Source: Vibrio brasiliensis LMG 20546 (lineage in GTDB: Bacteria > Pseudomonadota > Gammaproteobacteria > Enterobacterales > Vibrionaceae). Taken from it: DNA of 64,000 nt. How positions within the stretch are numbered: the stretch's first letter is position 1; each line of letters opens with the position of its first letter. Below are positions 1 to 9,199 of this stretch, one piece after another. A program made the position numbers and the translations under genes. The stretch covers positions 35,913 to 99,912 of the forward strand of contig NZ_AEVS01000116.1 of NCBI RefSeq assembly GCF_000189255.1, given 5' to 3'. Below the pieces are notes generated by a model. That model saw only the letters and a program-made list of their open reading frames with translations. It was not told the origin of the DNA and searched no databases.

Positions 1-626
1 TGTTTTACTGCCCAAGAGATAAACTCTTGGCGCTCAGCCGGACTCATCAATAGAAAATCACTTTGAATTGCGCCGCTATGACGACTATTGTCCTGTTTAG
101 ATACCTTGTCAGACTGCAATTTATTGTTGTTTCTCAAGGTAGGAGTCTCTACTGATACAGCGGCCACTCCACCAGCCAAGTTATACTCTTCAAGCATTGC
201 GTCGTAATCATGGATCAGAGCAAATGATTGATTAAAAATCTGCTCTGTAATAATGGCTACCGGCTGACCATTGCGAGTGACTTTAACTGTCGGTTGCTTC
301 TCAAACTTACGCACTCCGCGCTGGTCGCGAATCGCAAATGGGGTTTCAAACAGCAAGGTTTCATTACTTGCATCAAAGGTAACAACCATTGGGTTAGAGT
401 TGAACTTTTGCTTACCACCGTTTCCATCAACCATTGCCGTAACACGCAGTAAGACCTGATTGTGTCCATTGGCTATTTTTAGATCACCTTTGGCTTTTTT
501 CGGAATCTGGTTTATCTGCTGGTTAACCGCCAGTATTTCTACACGGTTATCGGTGTGAATAGTGACTTGGGCATTAGCCATACTGCTGACTAACACTAAA
601 GCTACGGCTGCGAATAGTTGCTTCAT
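1..626 (-). CDS. DUF2057 (YccT/UPF0319-like) exported protein, 3' end cut by window
   Basis: Reading the minus strand from an ATG at 626 gives a signal peptide (MKQLFAAVAL..., likely cleaved after ANA, residue 19) and then about 190 residues of mature protein. The frame is open to the window edge, where the last codons read EFISWAVK. A second protein in this window (24173-24823) ends in EFLSWAIKNM and has the same overall design, so the two are paralogues and this one should stop within a few codons past the edge. A GAGGAAGAGAG ribosome-binding sequence lies just before the ATG. The family is periplasmic and of unknown function. It lies 3' of the porin gene but behind a strong terminator, so it probably has its own transcription start. 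Confidence 0.75.
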   Translation of the reverse strand, partial: MKQLFAAVALVLVSSMANAQVTIHTDNRVEILAVNQQINQIPKKAKGDLKIANGHNQVLLRVTAMVDGNGGKQKFNSNPMVVTFDASNETLLFETPFAIRDQRGVRKFEKQPTVKVTRNGQPVAIITEQIFNQSFALIHDYDAMLEEYNLAGGVAAVSVETPTLRNNNKLQSDKVSKQDNSRHSGAIQSDFLLMSPAERQEFISWAVK

Positions 627-650
627 ACTCTCTTCCTCACGGTTTACAAA

Positions 651-678
651 CGGAAAAAGGCGGACACAGTGTCCGCCT
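651..678 (-). terminator. Rho-independent terminator of the first porin gene
   Basis: A perfect 10-bp stem, AGGCGGACAC / GTGTCCGCCT with one unpaired base, is followed on the minus strand by TTTTT. It begins 17 bp beyond the porin stop codon and separates the porin from the DUF2057 gene. Confidence 0.85.
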
Positions 679-694
679 GATCATGGCTTAGTTA

Positions 695-1810
695 TTAGAA
701 TGTCCACTCTGTACCGATACGAACCATTAGGTCGTCATCGAACGTAGAGTCGTCTTGTTGAGTTAGACGTAGGAAGGTGTAAACAGAGTTGAATGAGTAA
801 CCAAATTCACCACTGATAGAGGTTGAATCTAGATCTTTGTTTTCAACGCCGTCTTGCTCACCGCTTTGGTCTGCGTAACCTACACGGATGTTCGCGTTAC
901 CGAAGAAGTAGTTAGCTTGAATAGAGTAAGCATCGATTTCACGCTTGGTGTAGCCGTAATCGCCACCGCCGTTGGTTGAATCGTAAGAACCTGTTTTGTA
1001 AGCACCTAAGATATTGAAGTTATCCATTGGACGCAGTTCGAAGCCTACAAAGTAAGAGTCTGTGTCACCAACAGAAGCTGCTTTACCTACCTCTTTAATG
1101 TCTAGAGGGTTCCCAGGAGTTGCATTGTTTGTGTCAAACACGTTGTCAGTTGCACTTTCAAACTCTGTGCCTTTCGCCGTTTCAAATGCTGCATGTAGCG
1201 TTAGCATATCCATTGGTGCAACGGTCACAGAGCCACCAAAGAAGTTTGAATCTTCGTGGTTTTCGCTACCGTTACCGCCAGCCAGGCTGAACTTAACCAT
1301 ATCAGCGAACATTGGTGAGTCGTAGCGTGCCATTTGACTCTTACGGTCGAAGTGGTAACGCTCGCCGCTACGCCATGCACGGTCAAATGTACGGCCTAGG
1401 TTTGATGCAGAGTACGGCCAGTCAACAAGTTCGTATAGTGGTGTCAACATACGACCAAAACGAACTTGACCCCAATCGTCGCCACGTAGACCAACGAAAG
1501 TGTCACGGTTACCTAAATCAGCACCGTAATCAAGTACCCAGCCAGACTCAACTTGAGCAAATGCCGTTACATTGTCAGTCATCGCTTTCGCTGCACGGAA
1601 ACCAATACGAGTTTCGTTTTCAAGCGCCCAACCGTCATCTGGACCAGTTGCATTAGACGCGCCGTAATCTACAGCAGAGATAGAGACAACGCCGTAAACC
1701 TCTACGTTAGCGTCATTCGGATCGCCCAGCATATACGCATTAGCAGTACCAGCGGCCATGGTAGTTGCGGCGATTGCTGCGCCAAGAAGAGTCTTTTTAA
1801 AGTGAGACAT
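695..1810 (-). CDS. OmpU-like general porin (Gram-negative porin family)
   Basis: This is a 371-residue outer-membrane beta-barrel. It has an N-terminal signal peptide (MSHFKKTLLGAA..., cleavage likely after GTANA, residue 25), porin strand motifs such as GVVSISAVDYG, ENETRIGFR and GQVRFGRMLTPLYE, and the C-terminal aromatic residue (EWTF) needed for BAM recognition. It would form a trimeric diffusion channel for small solutes. An AGGGG ribosome-binding site lies 8 nt before the ATG. A second, clearly related porin is encoded at 25009-26049. In vibrios such porins are typically controlled by ToxR, which is encoded here at 13418, but I did not find a defined ToxR site. Which of the two is the functional OmpU cannot be decided from sequence alone. 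Confidence 0.9.
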   Translation of the reverse strand: MSHFKKTLLGAAIAATTMAAGTANAYMLGDPNDANVEVYGVVSISAVDYGASNATGPDDGWALENETRIGFRAAKAMTDNVTAFAQVESGWVLDYGADLGNRDTFVGLRGDDWGQVRFGRMLTPLYELVDWPYSASNLGRTFDRAWRSGERYHFDRKSQMARYDSPMFADMVKFSLAGGNGSENHEDSNFFGGSVTVAPMDMLTLHAAFETAKGTEFESATDNVFDTNNATPGNPLDIKEVGKAASVGDTDSYFVGFELRPMDNFNILGAYKTGSYDSTNGGGDYGYTKREIDAYSIQANYFFGNANIRVGYADQSGEQDGVENKDLDSTSISGEFGYSFNSVYTFLRLTQQDDSTFDDDLMVRIGTEWTF

Positions 1811-2218
1811 AAGATTAACCCCTATTGTTTTTGAATTTTTCCTTGTCCCCCTCTCACATATCTAACTGTATGTTTCGAGGGGAACTATTTATGGACGGGG
1901 TCATGGTGACAAACTTTTTTTGCGGCGAAAAAAGATAGAAAAAATAATCTGATTGGCTTCAAATCAACAAAATATAAAACAAAGTAAAACAAATAAATTC
2001 AGACACTTAGATACAAACCTTAAGAAACATAAACGTCAAAGTCACCTTAATGAGTATTCAGTAAGCTTACACTCGACAAAATCTGCAATTGAGATCACTG
2101 TGATTTTTTATCTATTTACGGAACTTTATATTTCCAAAATAAAAAGTTTGAAATGTCTCGCAGGCAAAGAGGTGCCAATCTCCGTCAAATGGCCGATTTT
2201 GACGTTTTGTTTAAATGC
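1811..2218. other. Intergenic region between divergent porin and copA
   Basis: This stretch of about 400 bp is AT-rich and has no credible ORF. It must hold the porin promoter on the minus strand; TTGTCA (complement of 1907-1912) is a possible -35 element. The copA promoter lies at its right end. I saw no other defined structure. Confidence 0.5.
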
Positions 2219-2249
2219 TTGACCTTACCCTTGCGGTAAGGTTTAGGCT
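2219..2249 (+). promoter_or_regulatory. CueR-type copper-responsive promoter of copA
   Basis: The -35 hexamer TTGACC (2219-2224) and -10 hexamer TAGGCT (2244-2249) are separated by 19 bp. That over-long spacer is typical of MerR-family promoters. Within it lies the dyad ACCTTACC-N5-GGTAAGGT (2222-2242), which matches the E. coli copA CueR operator in layout and mostly in sequence. CueR bound to Cu(I) would untwist the spacer and activate copA. No cueR gene is present in the window. Confidence 0.85.
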
Positions 2250-2278
2250 TAACGACAATAAATAATTGAGGTGGTGTT

Positions 2279-4963
2279 ATGACTAAGTTTGATATCCCGC
2301 TTACAGGCTTAAACTGTATGGGTTGCGCGAGAAAAGTTGAGCGAGCAATCACAGCAGAACATACAGTCAAGATCAGTGACTTGTCGCCGACTTTCGTCTC
2401 TGTAGAAACTGACAGTTCATTTTCTACTATTGCTCAATCTATAGAGCAGCTCGGCTATCAGGCTGGCCATAAATATCATTTATTCTTAACCGGTCTAAAT
2501 TGCGCTAAATGTGTGGCTAAACTAGAGCAGGCATTAAAGCAATCTGACCTTAATGGCGACTTCACAGTTACCAAAACTGAACTCAATCTCGTTTCACTCC
2601 ATTCGCAACAGGAAGTCATTCAGCTGATTGAGTCTCTTGGTTATAAAGCCAGTACAGCCTCTCCCCAATCAGAACCAGAACAAATTGTGGAAGAGCAAGA
2701 TGTTCAAGTGGAGGTAGAGCAAGAAGTATCATCGACTCACTCTGCGCATTTACTTATCTCCGGCATGACCTGTGCCAGCTGCGTCTCATCAGTAGAAAAA
2801 GCGCTGACCTCTGTCGCCAGTGTGACTAAAGCCCAGATCAACCTTGCCGAGCAGAGTGCATTGGTCTTTACCACTCAGCCTATCGAAGTCATTGAAAAAG
2901 ATCTGCTAGCCTCAGTCTCACAGTCAGGTTATCAGGCACAAATCATTGCTGACCCCGAGACACAACAACAGAAGCAGCTAGAACAGCAACAAGCAGCACA
3001 GGCACATCATAAAAAGAGTGCCTGGTTAGGCCTGATTATTGGTGCACCATTAATGCTTTGGGGCATCGTCGGCGGGAACATGATGATCCGTAATAGCCAA
3101 GATCAGTTAGCTTGGGGGGTCATCGGTCTTGTCTGTTTATGGCTACTTGCCACAGCAGGGCGAACCTTCTTTACCAATGCTTGGCAAGCACTCACTCACA
3201 AGCGAGCCACTATGGATACTTTAGTCGCGTTAGGCACTGGTGCTGCTTGGCTCTTCTCTATGTTAGTGGTCACTTTCCCACAATGGTTTCCGGCCGCTTC
3301 ACGACATGTTTACTTTGAAGCGAGCGCGATGATTATTGGCCTGATATCGCTTGGTCACTATATAGAAGCCAAAGCTAAGGCGAATACCACCCGCTCACTT
3401 CAGGCTCTGATTAATCTTCAGCCTCAGGTGGCGACTCTGGTGACGGAACAAGGCGATCGAGACATCACTATCGACGAAATTAGTCTTGGAATGAGACTGC
3501 GGGTGAAACCTGGTGAAAAAGTGCCCGTCGATGGCATTGTTGAGTCGGGTGAATCTTATCTTGATGAGTCAATGCTAACTGGCGAACCAGTACCGGTAAA
3601 TAAACAATCCGGCGATGCGATTTCTGCAGGCACTATCAACCAAGACGGTAGTTTAATCATTCAAGCCTCTGGTGTAGGCAGTGATACCATGCTTTCGCGC
3701 ATCATTACTATGGTCCGCGAGGCACAAAGCAGCAAACCCGCGATCGCCAAGCTTGCGGATCAGATTTCGTCGGTGTTTGTTCCTGTAGTCGTCGCGATTG
3801 CGATCTTCTCTGCGCTGGTATGGTTTATGGTGGGTCCGGAACCGAAAGCCAGCTATATGTTAGTGGTCACTACTACCGTTCTTATTATTGCCTGTCCCTG
3901 CGCACTAGGCTTGGCGACACCGCTTTCCGTCACGGTTGGCATAGGTAAAGCTGCCGAAATGGGCATACTGATTAAAGATGCGGATGTTCTGCAGTCGGCA
4001 AGTAAGATAGATACTGTTGTATTCGACAAGACAGGCACATTAACTCAAGGCAAACCTAATGTGCAGAACGTCTATGCAGTCGATGACAATAGCGAGCGAC
4101 TACTAACTTTAACCGCGTCAATAGAGCAGCAGTCAGAGCACCCGTTAGCCAAAGCTATTGTCGGTCAAGCGAATCAACAAGGACTTACCCTGTCTGAAGT
4201 TACAGACTTTGAAAACCGCCGAGGTCAGGGAGTGTTTGCCACTGTTGAACAACAAACCATCGCCGTCACTTCTCTCGGTTACGCACAAACACAATCTTGG
4301 GATCTCACCGAGGTTGATGATGCGCTACAGCAATACTTAGACAAAGCCTGGACTCCAATCGTTATCGCTGCGAATAACAAGGTTATTGGCGTTATCGCTA
4401 TTGCCGATCCGATAAAGTCTGATGCTAAAGAAGCGGTAGAAGCACTTAAAGCTAACCATATCACGCCGATTATGCTTACTGGCGATAACCCGCGCGTTGC
4501 CCAAGCCATCGCTGATCAGTTAGGAATTGAGCAAGTAATCGCGCAAGTATTACCTGATGAGAAAGCTGGCCATATCGCTCGTTTACAAAATGAAGGTCGT
4601 TGCGTTGCAATGATAGGTGATGGTGTTAATGATGCCCCAGCCCTTGCTCTTGCTGATATTGGTATCGCTATGGGTGGTGGTAGTGATGTTGCTATCGAAA
4701 GTGCACAGATGACACTATTAAATTCTTCACCGCTGTCTGTTATCAGAGCCATAGAGCTGTCTAAGGCAACGGTGCGTAATATGAAACAAAACTTATTTGG
4801 AGCCTTCGTCTACAACTCGTTAGGCATCCCTATTGCAGCTGGTGTGCTTTATCCCAGCTTTGGCTTTTTGCTCAGCCCTGTTGTTGCAGGCGCAGCAATG
4901 GCACTTTCCTCGATTACCGTAGTAAGCAACGCTAATCGTTTAAGACTGTTTAAAATTTCGTAG
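2279..4963 (+). CDS. copA: Cu(I)-exporting P1B-type ATPase
   Basis: This 894-residue inner-membrane pump moves cytosolic Cu(I) to the periplasm. The N-terminus carries three heavy-metal-associated modules with CxxC pairs at C13/C16, C75/C78 and C165/C168. The membrane core contains the ion-binding CPC motif (C539-P-C541), the phosphorylation motif DKTGT (D583) and the hinge GDGVNDAP near residue 780. A GAGG ribosome-binding site precedes the ATG. The next gene, copG, starts 8 bp after the stop, so the two form an operon behind the CueR-type promoter. Three N-terminal metal-binding modules is one more than in E. coli CopA; the first two have GLNC in place of the classical GMTC. Confidence 0.96.
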   Translation: MTKFDIPLTGLNCMGCARKVERAITAEHTVKISDLSPTFVSVETDSSFSTIAQSIEQLGYQAGHKYHLFLTGLNCAKCVAKLEQALKQSDLNGDFTVTKTELNLVSLHSQQEVIQLIESLGYKASTASPQSEPEQIVEEQDVQVEVEQEVSSTHSAHLLISGMTCASCVSSVEKALTSVASVTKAQINLAEQSALVFTTQPIEVIEKDLLASVSQSGYQAQIIADPETQQQKQLEQQQAAQAHHKKSAWLGLIIGAPLMLWGIVGGNMMIRNSQDQLAWGVIGLVCLWLLATAGRTFFTNAWQALTHKRATMDTLVALGTGAAWLFSMLVVTFPQWFPAASRHVYFEASAMIIGLISLGHYIEAKAKANTTRSLQALINLQPQVATLVTEQGDRDITIDEISLGMRLRVKPGEKVPVDGIVESGESYLDESMLTGEPVPVNKQSGDAISAGTINQDGSLIIQASGVGSDTMLSRIITMVREAQSSKPAIAKLADQISSVFVPVVVAIAIFSALVWFMVGPEPKASYMLVVTTTVLIIACPCALGLATPLSVTVGIGKAAEMGILIKDADVLQSASKIDTVVFDKTGTLTQGKPNVQNVYAVDDNSERLLTLTASIEQQSEHPLAKAIVGQANQQGLTLSEVTDFENRRGQGVFATVEQQTIAVTSLGYAQTQSWDLTEVDDALQQYLDKAWTPIVIAANNKVIGVIAIADPIKSDAKEAVEALKANHITPIMLTGDNPRVAQAIADQLGIEQVIAQVLPDEKAGHIARLQNEGRCVAMIGDGVNDAPALALADIGIAMGGGSDVAIESAQMTLLNSSPLSVIRAIELSKATVRNMKQNLFGAFVYNSLGIPIAAGVLYPSFGFLLSPVVAGAAMALSSITVVSNANRLRLFKIS

Positions 4964-4971
4964 AGGTTACT

Positions 4972-5415
4972 ATGAATCGTAATTTTTTTGCCCTGGCAAC
5001 ACTGACTCTGCTTTCTGGCCATGCGTTAGCTGCAGACGTAATCAACCATAAATCACCTTATTGTGGCTGTTGCACCGAGTGGACAAAGCATATGCAAGAT
5101 GCAGGTTTCACTGTCTCAGAAAAACTGCATGAAAACATGAACCCGATTAAACAAAAGCTTGGCATTACACCTGAACTTGCTTCTTGTCATACAGCAGAAA
5201 TTGACGGCTACGTTTTTGAAGGTCACATTCCAGCGGAAGACATTAAAGCTTTTCTTGAAAACCCACCGCGTAATGCCAAGGGACTTGCTGTCCCTGGAAT
5301 GCCAATGGGATCTCCTGGTATGGAATATGGCAATGAAAAAGACGAGTATTCGGTCTATGCCTTCAACGAAAAAGGTCAGGTATTCGAGTACCGCCACTAC
5401 CAAGGCAACAAATAA
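4972..5415 (+). CDS. copG: DUF411 periplasmic copper protein, CopG-like
   Basis: This 147-residue protein has a signal peptide (MNRNFFALATLTLLSGHALA) followed by the DUF411 signature YCGCC near residue 31, a Cys-His pair (SCHT) and the Met-rich loop GMPMGSPGMEYG. DUF411 proteins named CopG are copper-resistance proteins of the periplasm, including one from Vibrio cholerae, and bind copper through cysteines. Its position 8 bp after copA, sharing the CueR-type promoter, supports a role handling copper exported by CopA. A GAGGT ribosome-binding site overlaps the end of copA. Family assignment is firm; the exact biochemical role is less certain. Confidence 0.88.
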   Translation: MNRNFFALATLTLLSGHALAADVINHKSPYCGCCTEWTKHMQDAGFTVSEKLHENMNPIKQKLGITPELASCHTAEIDGYVFEGHIPAEDIKAFLENPPRNAKGLAVPGMPMGSPGMEYGNEKDEYSVYAFNEKGQVFEYRHYQGNK

Positions 5416-5440
5416 CCAATTTTGTTGAACTGATTTGAAT

Positions 5441-5476
5441 GGCGCTTTCATTGTCAGCATTGCTGATGAAAGCGCT
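5441..5476 (+). terminator. Probable terminator of copA-copG
   Basis: A long hairpin pairs GCGCTTTCAT with ATGAAAGCGC, with an inner CAGCA/TGCTG stem. It is followed only by GTTTATT, so the U-tract is weak. It sits 25 bp after copG. Confidence 0.65.
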
Positions 5477-5688
5477 GTTTATTGCTTAATAATCAGTTGC
5501 ATAGATCTAAATATAGATCAAGTTTAACTCCGTGTAGTTTTGTTTTTAGCATTCTTACCTGCCCTCAGATAACTTTCTCTTCCGCTGAACAACGCCCTGC
5601 TCTCTGGCGTTCACCAATACTTGCTGCATCAACACATAACCTGAGATGCACAGTTAAACACTTATATCGGATACATTTGAGAACTATT

Positions 5689-6315
5689 ATGCGTAAACAT
5701 CTACTTATTGCTGCGACAGCTGCAGTCGTTTCCTTGCCATCATTTGCTAACTCTCCTTACGTAGCTGTGGAGTTAGCCGGCGGTGCATACAACACCTCAG
5801 TCTCCGAGGCAGAAGATCAAACGATCGTGGACAACCTAGACAACGCTGGGGCTATCGCTATCAAAGCTGGCTCTTACTTGAATGACAACGTACGCGTCTA
5901 TGGTTACTTACAATATAACGGTGAAAGTGAGCTTACTTATATAGATCCATTTGCTGCTGAGGTTGCCAAGTTTCGTTTAGAAGGCTATCAATTTGGCGCT
6001 GGTTCTGACTATGTTTACCACCTGGATAATAGCTTCTACCTGCTAGCAGGTGGCTCGCTGGGCTTTTACCAGAGTGAGTTGGAGACAAGCGTTAACATAT
6101 CAGGCCTTAGCATAGCGACTACAACGAGTAAAAACTCAGGCCTGACCTATGGCCTAAACGCTGGTATGGGCTACATGTTCACTGATCACTTTGGTATGGA
6201 AGCGGGTTACCGTTTCAACTACTACTCTGGCAACGAGCATAAAATTGGCAACGAACCTTTAGCTAAGTTTAACTCGTCAAACCAGGGCTACATCAACGCG
6301 ACGTACAAGTTCTAG
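5689..6315 (+). CDS. Outer-membrane beta-barrel protein (opacity/OmpA-barrel type)
   Basis: I place the start at 5689, because the residues encoded from there form a clean signal peptide (MRKHLLIAAT..., cleavage after SFA, residue 20); the frame stays open upstream to 5482 but that part is not protein-like. The 208-residue product shows alternating aromatic strands (GSYLNDNVRVYGYLQY, YQFGAGSDYVYHL, GLNAGMGYMF, MEAGYRFNYYSG) and ends in YKF, as expected for a small eight-stranded barrel. The function is unknown. It is followed by a ToxR/CadC-type regulator gene on the same strand. Confidence 0.8.
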   Translation: MRKHLLIAATAAVVSLPSFANSPYVAVELAGGAYNTSVSEAEDQTIVDNLDNAGAIAIKAGSYLNDNVRVYGYLQYNGESELTYIDPFAAEVAKFRLEGYQFGAGSDYVYHLDNSFYLLAGGSLGFYQSELETSVNISGLSIATTTSKNSGLTYGLNAGMGYMFTDHFGMEAGYRFNYYSGNEHKIGNEPLAKFNSSNQGYINATYKF

Positions 6316-6325
6316 TCTGATTCAA

Positions 6326-6353
6326 CTCGGTGCATTTCCCCTGATGCACCGAG
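6326..6353 (+). terminator. Hairpin after the beta-barrel gene
   Basis: A perfect 10-bp stem CTCGGTGCAT / ATGCACCGAG with an 8-nt loop lies 10 bp beyond the stop codon. There is no T-run, so it is either a weak terminator or an RNA-stabilising 3' hairpin. Confidence 0.5.
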
Positions 6354-6457
6354 CATCTCAAAAATGAGACATGCGCACTTCGGCGCCAAGGATTCTATAA
6401 GTAGCGATGATCTTTTTGTAGAATGCGCGGCGTCTTTTTGCTCTCTAAATACCCTCT

Positions 6458-7960
6458 ATGAACTTACTCGCTCAGGCCAAACAAAGTGGTCATCATATTG
6501 CTATTGCCCACTTAATCTATGATCCAAAAGATAAAACTCTGACCAATGACGGTCAGCAAGTTGCGCTAGAGCCGCGTAATGTCGCCTTACTGGAAGTACT
6601 ATTATCAAATATTGGCGAACCTACCTCTATCGAGCAGTTCATTGAACAAGTCTGGGACAGTCAATACATCTCTAAAAATGTAGTCACTAACCGTATTAGC
6701 TTACTGCGCAACCTACTGCGCGAAAATGTTCCTGATATCGACTCTACTAAGCTTATCGTGACTTACCCGAAAAGAGGCTACTATATTCTGGGTAATTATG
6801 TTCAATTAGTTGAACCTGCAAGCTGCGTCTCTCATTCAGAAGAAGTACGAAAGAGTGACAAACAACGTCACAGTTTCAAACCAACTAAGCGATTTTTATC
6901 CCTCTTTGCGCTTACTGTAGCTAGCTTGTTCGCTCTGATCGCGGTGGTAAATACCTTCTTTGATGTAAAAGTTGAATCAAAGGGACAAGCGTTGTACGTA
7001 CCTCAGGTGCGTCTGTTACTTGATCAGATCTCTTCATCCCAACAGTCAACACATCAAGACGCTCTTCGCCTCAAAGTTCTGTTACTGCACGCCTACAGCC
7101 ACTCACCTTATATCCATCTGGCAAACATGCGTTCACCAAGCTACTACCTAATGAGTCTGAGCGAACACCGCCACTTTCCGGGGGCAGATGCACTTAGCGA
7201 CTCTGATTACCAACTTACATTTAACCTGATAAAAGATAGTCATGACGTTGATAAACTAGAAGTTATCCTAAACCACTCTGCTTCAGCACGTGTGGCATGG
7301 CGTAACCTATACACCTTGAACAGTAATCAACTAATAGAGACTATCAACAGACTCAATGCCGACTTAACAGAGTATTTCAAACTGCCCGCACCAATCGTAT
7401 CGATAAAGCAGCAACTTCAAACTAATTTAAGTCAGCTATCTGAAACGGATTTTGATCAGTTGGTAAACCAGGATATGAGTGGTGCAGAGATCAGTTTTTA
7501 TACCAGAGAACTGCTTTTCAGTACTCAGCCAGCAGAAGTACTGACTCGATGGATCAATAAAGTAAAACAAACGACGCCGACACCTTCTCCCGAGCTTCAT
7601 ATGCTGCTGGCACTGCTCACGTATCGCGCAGGTGACATCGAGAAAAGTCTGCAGATGTTACAAAGAGAGTATGTGGCGGAAATACCGAGTAATGCGCTGA
7701 TATTGATGCTTCAGGCGAACATTAGCCGTAAAAAACGTAACATGGAGCAGTACTTAAGTAATTATCTTAAGGCTACTGCCGCATTAACCATTACTTTGCC
7801 TGCCCAGCAAGTACTCGACCACTACATCAGTCAAAATAAACAATCGGCCTGTTTAGGCCTATGGAAAGATGCACTATCTAATATTGAGTATATCCATATG
7901 CCTAATAGCATCCTTTGGCAGGGAGTTGAGCGTTTTTGTGCGCCTATCAACAAAACGTAA
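6458..7960 (+). CDS. CadC/ToxR-like membrane-bound transcriptional regulator
   Basis: This 500-residue protein has an N-terminal OmpR-type winged-helix domain (about residues 17-112, including the ending VTYPKRGYYI typical of this class). A basic linker and one transmembrane segment (about 146-168, LSLFALTVASLFALIAVV) follow, then a periplasmic domain of about 330 residues that is rich in helices. This one-component layout, with a cytoplasmic DNA-binding part and a periplasmic sensor, is shared by CadC, TcpP and ToxR. The signal and the targets are not visible from sequence. It lies between a beta-barrel gene and a convergent KdgM-like channel gene, which are candidate targets. No clear ribosome-binding site precedes the ATG. 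Confidence 0.85.
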   Translation: MNLLAQAKQSGHHIAIAHLIYDPKDKTLTNDGQQVALEPRNVALLEVLLSNIGEPTSIEQFIEQVWDSQYISKNVVTNRISLLRNLLRENVPDIDSTKLIVTYPKRGYYILGNYVQLVEPASCVSHSEEVRKSDKQRHSFKPTKRFLSLFALTVASLFALIAVVNTFFDVKVESKGQALYVPQVRLLLDQISSSQQSTHQDALRLKVLLLHAYSHSPYIHLANMRSPSYYLMSLSEHRHFPGADALSDSDYQLTFNLIKDSHDVDKLEVILNHSASARVAWRNLYTLNSNQLIETINRLNADLTEYFKLPAPIVSIKQQLQTNLSQLSETDFDQLVNQDMSGAEISFYTRELLFSTQPAEVLTRWINKVKQTTPTPSPELHMLLALLTYRAGDIEKSLQMLQREYVAEIPSNALILMLQANISRKKRNMEQYLSNYLKATAALTITLPAQQVLDHYISQNKQSACLGLWKDALSNIEYIHMPNSILWQGVERFCAPINKT

Positions 7961-7965
7961 ATAAC

Positions 7966-7989
7966 AAAGCCCGGCAAATGCCGGGCTTT
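7966..7989. terminator. Bidirectional terminator between the regulator and the KdgM-like gene
   Basis: The perfect inverted repeat AAAGCCCGGC / GCCGGGCTTT lies between two convergent genes and supplies a U-tract in both directions. Confidence 0.85.
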
Positions 7990-8013
7990 ATATTGGACAG
8001 TCATCTATTCGCT

Positions 8014-8733
8014 TTAGAAGCCGTATGATGCACCAAATACGAATGCGTTGTTTTGCTTGCTTGAGCCATCGGCGTAGTCAGCACCGTTAGCCTGACTGCG
8101 GAATTCAAAGTAAGGCTGAACTCCAGTACGTGTCCAAGTTACACGTAGCTCGTGGTCCATTGTGTCCTGTTTCTTCATATCGCCAGCAAGATTGTATTGC
8201 GATTCGTTACCGGCAATCACGTAGACGTTGTTATAGCTTAGTGATACATCTTCATTTAGCACATAACCGATACGGTTATCGAAACGGATGTCATTATCCA
8301 GGCTGCTGTCTTCGTTAATGTGCAGACGAGTACGGTTGCTAATTGATAGACCGTTATCAAAGTTATAACCAATCTTAACCAGTGGGCGGTACTGCGCTGT
8401 TGAACCATCAACTAACAAGTGTTGGTAGCCTGCAGCAACCCATAAATTGTCAGTAATGTTGTATGACTGCTCACCACCAAGAGTTACACCGATAGAGTAG
8501 TTTTCACCATCAACCACTGGGTCACCAATTGAGATACCGTCAAACTCAGTGTAAACCGTTAGACCACCAACAGAGTTATCAAATGTATGACCAGCTTCTA
8601 ACGTTGATGTTGCGCTGTTACCGTGCAGGTCGTCATCATGAAACTGAACGTTACCTGTTACGTAAGATGAGCCTGCGAAAGCAGTTGAAGCGAATGCAAG
8701 AGAAAGTGCGCTAAGAGTAAATAGTTTTTTCAT
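8014..8733 (-). CDS. KdgM-family outer-membrane channel
   Basis: I place the start at 8733, giving a typical signal peptide (MKKLFTLSALSLAFASTAFA, cleavage after residue 20); the frame is open upstream to 8832 but that part resembles a leader, not protein. The 239-residue product has barrel strands and ends in SYGF. Segments such as EAGHTFD, YRPLVKIGYNFDNGLSIS and NRIGYVL resemble KdgM/NanC, narrow monomeric channels for acidic oligosaccharides. The substrate is not predictable. It has no neighbouring uronate-degradation genes here, and its only nearby regulator is the convergent CadC-like gene. Family assignment is probable, not certain. Confidence 0.65.
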   Translation of the reverse strand: MKKLFTLSALSLAFASTAFAGSSYVTGNVQFHDDDLHGNSATSTLEAGHTFDNSVGGLTVYTEFDGISIGDPVVDGENYSIGVTLGGEQSYNITDNLWVAAGYQHLLVDGSTAQYRPLVKIGYNFDNGLSISNRTRLHINEDSSLDNDIRFDNRIGYVLNEDVSLSYNNVYVIAGNESQYNLAGDMKKQDTMDHELRVTWTRTGVQPYFEFRSQANGADYADGSSKQNNAFVFGASYGF

Positions 8734-8763
8734 TGTAATCTGCCTTAAATACAAAAGTGAGCC

Positions 8764-8799
8764 GCGGTTCTTGTCCGGTATTTCTTCACCGCCGACCGC
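8764..8799 (-). promoter_or_regulatory. Structured 5' leader of the KdgM-like gene
   Basis: Just upstream of the start codon, two nested stems can form in the minus-strand transcript: GCGGT pairs with ACCGC (outer), and CGGCGGT pairs partly with ACCGG (inner). The region is GC-rich compared with the surrounding AT-rich intergenic DNA. It could control translation; the function is inferred only from structure. Confidence 0.3.
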
Positions 8800-8833
8800 A
8801 AAGAAGGTTTGCCTCCCTGGCTTGGCTTTCATA

Positions 8834-9154
8834 ATGTCGGATTTAATTTACGATAAAAAATAAATCCGAATTTTGTGCGACACGGTTCAACGTAAAAAAC
8901 AGAAAAGTTATTTAACCCTTACAAATCAGATGGTTGAAAAATGTAAAAACTTAGCAATAGATAAAAGCAAGATCTAACTCACATCAATACACTTGCGAAT
9001 GCCGATTAGACTTATCTGGATCACAGCCATTTTAGCTTTTTGTTATTTTTCGATAATAATAATCCGATCCCGATCACTTAAATATCCGCTAAATGAATAG
9101 ACGCTAATTTGATTTGAACGAGCGCTGCCGATCGTTTTGACGTAGCCAGAGACG
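8834..9154. other. Intergenic region upstream of the KdgM-like gene
   Basis: This AT-rich stretch of about 320 bp must contain the promoter of the minus-strand channel gene. I found no complete operator; a TCACA/TGTGA half site occurs near 8981 but has no convincing partner. No ORF is supported. Confidence 0.4.
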
Positions 9155-9174
9155 AAAAAGACTGCCAATGGCAG
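9155..9174 (-). terminator. Terminator of hemH
   Basis: Stem CTGCCA / TGGCAG with a one-base loop is followed on the minus strand by TCTTTTTC. It lies 26 bp past the hemH stop. Confidence 0.75.
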
Positions 9175-9199
9175 CCTTTGATGAAGTCAGTTCTATCGA

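Noticed and set aside
1312-1656. Plus-strand open frames opposite the porin and opposite htpG, leuS, ptsI and glyA
   Set aside because: They are antisense shadows of genes with strong codon bias and lack ribosome-binding sites and recognizable protein features.
2090-2110. CRP site in the porin-copA intergenic region (GAGATCACTGTGATTT)
   Set aside because: The two half sites are in the wrong relation for the CRP dyad TGTGA-N6-TCACA.
5482-5688. N-terminal extension of the beta-barrel protein
   Set aside because: The residues are not protein-like and the internal signal peptide at 5689 is convincing.
8981-8990. CRP half site upstream of the KdgM-like gene
   Set aside because: Only one half (TCACA) is present, with no partner at the right spacing.
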